64,000 bases of DNA. It comes from Tupaia tana. Its lineage: Eukaryota; Chordata; Mammalia; Scandentia; Tupaiidae. The translations under genes and the position numbers were made by a program. Location of the stretch: NCBI GenBank assembly GCA_026018925.1, contig JAKSZU010000004.1:35483233-35547232 (forward strand). Reading direction: 5' to 3'. The notes below the pieces were generated by a model. It saw only the letters and a list, made by a program, of their open reading frames with translations, made no database searches and was not told the DNA's origin. Below are positions 57,144 to 64,000 of the stretch, in pieces. Position 1 is the first letter of the stretch. Each line of letters opens with the position of its first letter.

Positions 57144-58490
57144 TTCTCCATATTCTTTCTTACGCTTTTCCCCAGACCTTCTGTCTCTCCTTCCTTGACA
57201 GAGAAGACTGAAGAGGCAGCTAATTACTAGCCAAACGGAGACCATCACCATCCAAGATCTTATTTTTATATTCACTTAACTAGGAACTTTCACAAATAAA
57301 GATATTCAGAGAAAAATCTTGTATAAAAACTAACAAGCCTATGGAGAATATGTTCTCTGAGAAACTAGGTAAACATATTCTTTTTATAAGGAAAAAATAA
57401 GAATAACTGTTGTTATACCTCGATTTTTTTAATCCTTCTTATTTCTGGTAGGGCCTACAGATGTGTGCAGAATAAAAACTCCCACCTTTCGGTAAGGTTC
57501 TTTCCCTTTAGAGTGAAATGTCATGTCTTGAATGTAAGTGACCTTTCATGCATTTAGTGAACATTATGGAGTGCTAGCTAAGTGTTGTGCCAGGCAGTGA
57601 TGGGTAACGCACACATCCCACCTGAGCAAGCTTTTAAGCCCAATAAGAGAAAAATAGATCAATAAATCATGTTAATGCTGTATGGGAAGAACAAAGACAT
57701 GTAGAAACCCAGTTCCGTTCGAACTCAGAGGCTGATACGGCCCAATTCTATTACCAACAGTGGTATCTAGTAGGATGGGACCCTTCCTAAAATTTACCTC
57801 TCCAGTCAAGAGAACTACCCTGAATGCTTTAAATCAAATCATGTGCAAAATTTTGGTCACCCATTGGCTGGTATTATCCAAATTTTAGTCTTCGGGGCTC
57901 ATTTTATGAAACCTGAACAGTGGATTCCAGTGATTGGTGGCCAGATCTGCTGAATTTCCCTGCTAGAGTGTGTCTTTTCACCTTTGTGTTTCCAGTCCTC
58001 AGAATTACATAGCATGAGGATGTGAGTCTAGGAAATTTCATGTTTATATGCCTCTCATTCAAAACCTCTGCAGATTAAAATATCAGCTACTGAACATACT
58101 TCTTTTAAAAAGCAAATCTATGTGCTTTGGGTTCAAGTAGAGAGAGTGTTTGAGGATTTTGTCAGCATAGTAAGAGCTTAGCATACTTTATTTGCCATAA
58201 TGGGATCAACGGTCTTCCATCCAAGTTGATAATTGAAAAGTAAGATTGTGTTTCTTTTTAAAGATGTTGTGCTGAACTGATCCAGAGGAGAATAGAAATT
58301 CTAAATAAGCATACATCTCAGTCACAGAGTATTTATTCTACTTTACTGAACTATGAAAACGGCTGTAACCTTAGACTGAAGTTTAGGGACATGCTGTATG
58401 CATTTTGTGACCTCTGTCTCCACACTCCTGCCACCTACACCTCTTTCATCCTGGGAGACCTGAGCCAAAACCTCTTCCAAAATACATTCT

Positions 58491-58504
58491 TTTTTTTCTC
58501 TTTG

Positions 58505-58545
<41 letters not shown>

Positions 58546-58770
58546 ACAGAGTACATGCACTCACCAGAAAGACTTGGGGCGTGGCAGAGGGAGGAGGGCA
58601 GGGCAGGGAATGAGAAAATACCCTCCCGGGGAGAGGGGTGGGATGGCAATGTTGTGATCCCTTCTCAATTCTCCTATCAGGATTTTGGGAATGTACCTGG
58701 TATGTTTTTTTTTCCACCTGCAAAGTCCAGGCCTCAAACTGCAATCCAGCTGCCTTAACCAGCTGACCCC
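58491..58770 (-). mobile_element. Type A SINE, first in a same-target chain
   Basis: A poly-T tract of over 30 bp is followed by a diverged A body (ccctcccggggagagggg) and the head ending accagctgacccc. It is bounded by caaaatacattct (58478) and cacaaatacattt (58771). Confidence 0.8.
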
Positions 58771-58783
58771 CACAAATACATTT

Positions 58784-59011
58784 TTTTATTTTGAGAGATT
58801 TTTGCCAGAGACAGAGAAAGAGAAAATGAGAAGTTATCCCCAAGAAGATGGCCACACCGTAATCCCTACTCCTCCATTCTTCTCTCGGGATTTTGGGCAT
58901 GCAAGTACATGCGCCCAGTATGAGTTTCAAGCCACCATGTCTGGGATTCAAACTGTGGTTAGCCATGTGGGTGGCAGTCCACCGCTCCTACCACTAGGCC
59001 ACCTGCTGGCC
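58784..59011 (-). mobile_element. Type A SINE, second in a same-target chain
   Basis: Reverse copy with the gagagatttttgcc end and the head ending ccacctgctggcc. It is bounded by cacaaatacattt (58771) and tacaaatgttttt (59012). Confidence 0.85.
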
Positions 59012-59024
59012 TACAAATGTTTTT

Positions 59025-59190
59025 TTTTTAAAGAATTATTTATTTAATTTTATTCATTATTATTGTTATTTTAATTTGACCAGAGAGAGACAAAGAGAAA
59101 GGGAAAGTGAGAAAACTAGCCACCAGGTCCAGGACTCAGTCGACCATGGGAAGTCCAATACCTTAACCACCATGCCACCTGCTGGCCTCT
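59025..59190 (-). mobile_element. Type B SINE, third in a same-target chain
   Basis: The tail ttatttatttaattttattc and the head ending ccacctgctggcctc are present. It is bounded by tacaaatgttttt (59012) and cacaaatgccttttt (59191). Confidence 0.87.
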
Positions 59191-59855
59191 CACAAATGCC
59201 TTTTTAAAACATTATTAAATACCTGTTATAGTTTAATGTTTTAAAGCAGATTCTAAATGTGAGATCCTTAGTGAATGCCTCTGAAATTATAACAGACACT
59301 CATTACATGAATTTTCATAAGCTTTTTAGTGTCATGGCCACTTACTCCTCCAAGGTGATACATTTGCTATGGCTTCATGACCATAGCAACTCGACAATAC
59401 CTCAAGTGGACATTATATAACATTCTCTGTGTGGTCCTCCAGTCTTTGTAGAAGTCTTCAAAAGTGTGCAAAATCCCATTCTTGGCTTTCTGACGTGCTA
59501 CTAAGGCATGGATGAGCCATCAAACACAAGAAAATGCGAGATCAAGATAGAGCGAAACAATCTATCTTTTTGTTCAGGGGTTTACTTAGGGTCATAGGAT
59601 TATTTTAGACTTGTTAGGCATCATAGAGATCATTTTGTCTTAGGTCCCCATTAGATACATGAAGATACTCTTTCAGGGAGGCAGAGAGCAGGTCCACTTA
59701 ACCCAACCTGGTAGGAAAGGCAGGAGAAGAGCCTGGGGCTCTCCTCTGATAGCTGGGGCTATTTTAGGAAACAGAACGATGTATTTAGTGCTGCTGACAT
59801 TTTATACTGATCTGGAATGCTATATCTTTTTAGCTGATCCATTCAAATTAACTTC

Positions 59856-60045
59856 AGGGGCAAGCAGGTGGCATGTGGTTAAGGTGCTGGACTCCCATGT
59901 GGCCGACCGTTGTGAGTCCCAGACCTGGTGGCTTGCTTTCTCACTTAACCCTCTCTCTCTCCACCTCTCTTTGGTGAGCGCACATGGCCTAAAACAAATT
60001 TTAAAATAATAATAATAAATAAAATTATATAAATAATTCTTGTTT
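59856..60045 (+). mobile_element. Type B SINE with an A-type 3' block
   Basis: The head aggggcaagcaggtggcatg and CT tract are followed by tttggtgagcgcacatggcc, a block otherwise seen at the 3' end of type A, and then an (AAT)n tail. It is therefore another A/B intermediate. Confidence 0.82.
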
Positions 60046-60280
60046 AATTAATGAATTAGTTGCAATATTTGAATCACCACAGGGCTCTCTCTAACTCACT
60101 TATTATGCTGGCTGTAAAGGTAGTAGTTGGTTACTGGATCACACAGGAACCTTTACTTCAAAGCAAAATTGACACGGCTGCTAACAGCCATCATGATTCA
60201 CTAGAGCACAGCTTCGGTGTTTGTCTAGTGCCTTCTCTGCTATAACTTAGATTTTATTTTGTTTTGTTTTCAACTCATAG

Positions 60281-60430
60281 GTTTGATAATGACTGTAAGT
60301 AAACCCTGTTACTTTGGAAACCTACTTCTGGGGATTGTAGGCGTGGACGTGAATCTAGCTTACATTCTTGAAGATGTGACATATTACCAAGACTCTTTGG
60401 CTTCCTATACTTTTCTCATCGATGACAAAG
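60281..60430 (+). CDS. CACHD1: CACHD1 exon g (Cache domain)
   Basis: Acceptor gttttgttttcaactcatag, donor gtaatg. Two bases complete Gly, then 49 residues follow (LIMTVSKPCYFGNLLLG... to ...YTFLIDDK) and one base of Gly. LLLGIVGVDVNLAYILEDV followed by SYTFLIDDKG is the hallmark beta-sheet and helix order of an extracellular Cache domain. At 150 bases in phase 1-1 it could be skipped in frame. A SINE begins 44 bp after its end. Confidence 0.96.
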
Positions 60431-60474
60431 GTAATGTAGTCTGCAGACAGTAAATTGTAAGAATGGGTTCTTAG

Positions 60475-60650
60475 TGGGGCCAACAGGTAGTGTGGTGGTT
60501 AAAGGCACTGGTCTCCCACGTGGCCAACCATGATTCAAGTCCCAGACCTAGTGACTTCCTTTCTCACTTTCTCTCTCTCTCTCTCTGTCTCTCTCTAGTC
60601 AAGTTGGAAAATAATAATAAAGTTAAAATTTAAAAATAATTCTTAAAAAA
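60475..60650 (+). mobile_element. Type B SINE 44 bp downstream of a splice donor
   Basis: The head tggggccaacaggtagtgtg, CT tract and an (AAT)n tail are present. The TSD aatggg(t/a)tcttag is at 60462-60474 and 60651-60663. Confidence 0.92.
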
Positions 60651-60736
60651 AATGGGATCTTAGCAACCTAAAGAAAATAATTTATAGATATTCTGATGCT
60701 AACATAGGTAAATAGTGTTTAAAGAAAAGCAGTGGG

Positions 60737-60927
60737 GGGGACCAGCAGGCATCGTGGTGGTTAAGGTGCTGGATACTCCCACATGGCCGACCACAGTTTT
60801 TGTCCCAGATCTGGTAGCTTGCTTTCTCACTTTCCTCCTCTCCTCTCTCTCTCTCTCTCTCTCTGTATCTCTCTCTGGTCAAGTTAAAATAAATGAATGA
60901 ATAAATTAAATAATTCTTTTAAAAAAA
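60737..60927 (+). mobile_element. Type B SINE
   Basis: The head gggaccagcaggcatcgtgg, a long CT tract and the gtcaagttaaaataaatgaa tail are present. The TSD is not clear. Confidence 0.87.
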
Positions 60928-61071
60928 GAGTAATATGATGAAGACCGCTCGTTTGTAGTTTAGTGGAACAATAAAGATGGCAGAGTGAATCTACAAATTA
61001 TGCATTAGTTTCTGTGTTAGGCTGAGAGATAGAGAACAACTATTTGTAACATCAAGAAGTTAAACTAAAGG

Positions 61072-61384
61072 TGGGACCAGCAGTTAGCATAATGGCTATG
61101 TCGCTGGATTCCCATGTAGTCGACCACGGTTCACGTCCCAGACTCAGTGGCTTAAAACTCACGTCGAGGGTGTGTGCATGCGTGCCCAAGATCCCAAGAG
61201 GAGAATGGAGGAGAAGGGATTGTGGCGTGACCATCCCCCCTGGGGATGATTTCTTGCTTTCTGTCTCTCTGTCTGTGTCTGTCTGTCTGGCAAGGGCACG
61301 TGCCCTATAGCAAAAACCTCTCCAATAAATAAATAAGTAAATAAACAAATAAATAATTAAATAAATAAATAAAATTTTTTAAAC
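61072..61384 (+). mobile_element. Type A SINE with long AAATAA tail, 17-bp TSD
   Basis: The head gggaccagcagttagcataa and a full body are followed by about 60 bp of aaataaat-type tail. The TSD agaagttaaact(a/t)aagg is at 61055-61071 and 61385-61401. Confidence 0.93.
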
Positions 61385-61430
61385 AGAAGTTAAACTTAAG
61401 GATGGAATGACACATAGAATGTTATCTTTT

Positions 61431-63115
61431 GGGAGGAGAGAGTAGGGGGCGGTAGTCAGAGGTGGTGGGAGAAGGAGGAGGTGACGAATCACTTATAAAT
61501 GGCGCCAAAGCAGGATCCGAAGCCTAAATTTCAGGGGATGAGAGATGCTGTGCTTTCATGGACCTCTTTATGAAACAAAGTGTGTGAAAGTTGCCATAAA
61601 GGATAAGCAAGTGAAACATTTTATACATTACAGTGGTTGGAATAAAAATCGGGATAGATAGGTTCCATAGAGCAGAGTACTCAAATACGTGGGCACCAAT
61701 CTGCTGAAATAGCGAGAACTTCAAAAGGCCAATCAGGAGCCGTGTGCAGAGCACAAGATGAGAGGGGCTGCTCCGGGAAAGAAGACATCTGGTCTGCAAC
61801 AGAAGAAGGTTGAAGTGAAAACAAAAAAGAACAAACAGAAAACACCTGGGAATGGAGATGGTGGCAGGACCAGTGAGACCCCTCAGCCTCCTCGGAAGAA
61901 AAGGGCCTGGGTAGATCCTACTGTTGAAAATGAGGAAGCATTCATGAACAGAGCTGAAGCTAAAGATTCCCGAAGAGCTAAAACCATGGCTTGTTGATGA
62001 CTGAGACTTAATGACCAGGCAAAAACAGCTCTTTTATCTTCCTGCTAAGAAGAACGTGGATTCCATTCTGGAGGATTATGCAAATTATAAAAATCTTAAG
62101 GAAACACAGATAATAAGGAGTATGCTGCTAATGAAGTTGGGCCAGAGATAAAAGAATACTCCAGCGTCATGTTGGGCACACAGCTACTCTACAAGTTTGA
62201 GACCACAGTATGCCGAGATCCTGGCAGATCACCCTGATGCGCCATGTCCCAGGTGTACAGAGCACCTCATCTACTGAGATTATTTGTATGGATTGGTGCG
62301 ATGTTGGCCTATAAACCTCTTGATGAGAAGAGCCTTGCTTATTACTGAATTAGCTTCATGATTTCCTAAAGTACCTGGCAAAGAATTCTGCAACTTTGTT
62401 TAGTGCCAGCGATTATCAAGTGACCCCTGAGTACCGAGGAAAGCTGTGTGAGAGGCACATTCACTCACCTCTGTTTGGATCTCTGTAAACACATTTTTGT
62501 TCTTAGTCCTCTTGAACGAACGATGTACTTTGAAGATGTTAGTGTACAGCAGAATGGATGTTTGTGTTCTGTTTGATTTTAAACAGAGAAAACAAAATGG
62601 GTTTGGTTCCTTTTTTTCTCTTCTTTCTTTTCATTTCAAAGTTGCTACCAGTGTATTAATGATGGGCAACAGAGACATGCTGGAGAGTGTTTAATTGCCT
62701 AGTTGACAAAGCTGCTTTTGAATGCTGGTGGTTCTGTTCCTTTGACACTATGCACTTTTAGAATATGTGTTAATGCTATATGACAAAATGCTCTGATTCC
62801 TAGTGCCAAAGGTTCTATTCAGTGTATGTAACAGAACATACTCATCCATTTGTGCTCCTTTTTTTTTTTTCCTTAATGGTGCTTAAAGTAAAGAGCCCAT
62901 CCTTTGCAAGTCATCCACGTTGTTCCTTAGGCATTATCTTCACTCAGATTATTGAAGAATAGTGGCCTATTTCATAGGGTTGTATTTGGGTCTAATGCAC
63001 ATTTTAACATGATCGACACAATCCTTTATGTGGCTGAAGTTTTCTGAAGTCGATCTTTTAGGAATTGTTCTTCAGATCTTCAATGAATTTTTTCTTTAAA
63101 TTTCAAAGATCAAAC
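61431..63115 (+). pseudogene. MORF4L1: Processed pseudogene of MORF4L1 (MRG15)
   Basis: An intron-free copy of MORF4L1, a chromodomain/MRG-domain subunit of NuA4 histone acetyltransferase and Sin3 complexes. It begins in the 5' UTR (about 61431), has the ATG at 61499 (MAPKQDPKPKFQ), and keeps the segment MRGAAPGKKTSGLQQKK... at 61758-61997. The normal stop position is at 62449-62451, and a long 3' UTR runs to an A-rich end near 63115. Lesions include a frameshift early in the chromodomain, a 5-base loss near 61955, and several shifts in the MRG domain. An imperfect TSD, agaat(g/-)tt-(a)t-ctttt, lies before 61431 and after the tail. It is non-coding as it stands. Confidence 0.93.
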
Positions 63116-63502
63116 AAAAAAGAATATTTTTTACATCCTTTTATATCTATATTATTATCTTTAGAGGTATTGATATTAAGGTATATGTGGTAGATTAGAA
63201 GATTTTATAAGATGAAAATCAAACCACCAAGCCTCCAAAATATTCTTGATTAGACAGATGTTTAATTGCTTAGGACAGTTTTTTGGCACTTCAAGAGTTT
63301 TGTGCAAGCACACGTTGAACAAGTTCAGTTTTCATTGGACTGGTGAGTTACATACTAAAAAGTTAATACTGGTCAGCCAGCCCACATTTCAAACCTATGA
63401 TAAGCACTTATAATAGAGCAAACCATTGGTACATATTTTTATGAGACCCTGTTCTTCCTACAACCTGTTTCTTATAATGTGCATTTTGTTTTCTTATTTC
63501 AG

Positions 63503-63626
63503 GGTATACACTTATGCATCCATCTCTTACTAGGCCATATTTATTATCAGAACCCCCTCTTCATACTGACATCATACATTATGAAAATATCCCCAAATTT
63601 GAGTTGGTTCGACAAAATATCCTAAG
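63503..63626 (+). CDS. CACHD1: CACHD1 exon h (Cache domain, continued)
   Basis: Acceptor tgttttcttatttcag, donor gtaagg. Two bases complete Gly, then 40 residues follow ([18 protein letters not shown]... to ...FELVRQNIL) and two bases of a Ser or Arg codon completed beyond the window. [12 protein letters not shown] across the junction matches the Cache-domain pattern of a turn followed by the strand that ends in HP. At 124 bases it cannot be skipped in frame. Confidence 0.95.
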
Positions 63627-64000
63627 GTAAGGAAAAGGTGAGGGTCATGGCATTTATTTCTCTGAAAGTTGGGTGGACCCATCCAGGTCAAATAGGAGTA
63701 TTTACTATAAAGGATAAAACAAATGTACAAATGACTTTAATATTATCAAAAATACACTCAGTCATTTTTTCCAAAAGAATAGTAGTCCAGATTTTGCCTA
63801 ATTGGTGGAAAGGATAGATCTCTCAGAACTATCACGTGGGGATAATGTCTGATGAGTCCAATTCCATAGTCACATTAACTGTAAAATCAGATATGTATTT
63901 TCTCATTTAAAATAAATCCTACAGTGATACAAAATTGAAAAATGATGGCAAAAATAAAAGGTTAAGTTGAGTTCCAGCTCAACTGCATTTGCCAGAAAAT
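63627..64000 (+). other. CACHD1: CACHD1 intron after exon h (partial)
   Basis: AT-rich intron running off the window. No repeat, RNA or gene is recognised. Confidence 0.85.

Larger units (their letters stand above)
55819..60280 (+). other. CACHD1: CACHD1 intron f-g (4.5 kb)
   Basis: It holds a type A SINE, microsatellites, a type C SINE, a chain of three SINEs on one target and a type B SINE. I recognise nothing certain in 56200-56420, 57150-58470 and 59205-59850. Confidence 0.9.
60431..63502 (+). other. CACHD1: CACHD1 intron g-h (3.1 kb)
   Basis: Nearly all of this intron is retroposed: SINEs at 60475, 60737 and 61072, and the MORF4L1 pseudogene to about 63115. I recognise nothing in 60930-61050 and 63125-63500. 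Confidence 0.9.

Overview
This is nuclear DNA of a placental mammal, lying entirely inside one large plus-strand gene. Eight exons with consensus AG/GT borders join in frame into 1,254 coding bases that I recognise as an internal part of CACHD1 (VWFA and cache domain containing 1), a large type I membrane protein related to the calcium-channel alpha2delta subunits. The exons are at 8868-8974, 35467-35593, 38484-38628, 40273-40489, 48576-48725, 55585-55818, 60281-60430 and 63503-63626; I call them a to h. They encode the end of the VWA_N region, the VWFA domain with a DHGAS metal-site motif, and the start of the Cache region. The promoter, signal peptide, membrane segment and last exon are outside the window. 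No other functional gene was found.

The rest is intron filled with mobile DNA. Its hallmark is over fifty copies of tRNA-headed SINEs. Type A is about 250 bp with a GC-rich body, type B is about 150 bp with a CT-rich centre and an AAATAA-type tail, and type C is an older, different head. Many carry perfect 10-19 bp target-site duplications (TSDs). They are not primate Alu, rodent B1/B2, carnivore CAN, ruminant or horse SINEs, nor rabbit C elements. With a 7SL-like relic at 26.4 kb this leaves me favouring a non-primate euarchontan, possibly a colugo (Dermoptera). That is inference, not proof.

Layout: 1-8.9 kb is intron with a MaLR LTR, hAT fossils and a complete 2.85 kb ORF1-only L1 derivative (HAL1-like) with an open ORF1 and a perfect 12-bp TSD. 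The 26.5 kb intron a-b (9-35.5 kb) is the densest SINE field and holds RPS24 and RPS23 processed pseudogenes. The 35.6-48.6 kb part carries exons b-d, a pair of related ancient repeats, one of them split by an RPL17 pseudogene, and two palindromic MITEs. The 48.7-60.3 kb part holds an antisense L1 with nested SINEs. The 60.4-63.5 kb intron holds a SINE only 44 bp after a splice donor and a full MORF4L1 retrocopy.

The most interesting structures are the HAL1-like element, two places where SINEs landed repeatedly on the same target (three target copies at 28.2-28.8 kb, four at 58.5-59.2 kb), nested SINE-in-SINE insertions, and the palindromic MITE pair.
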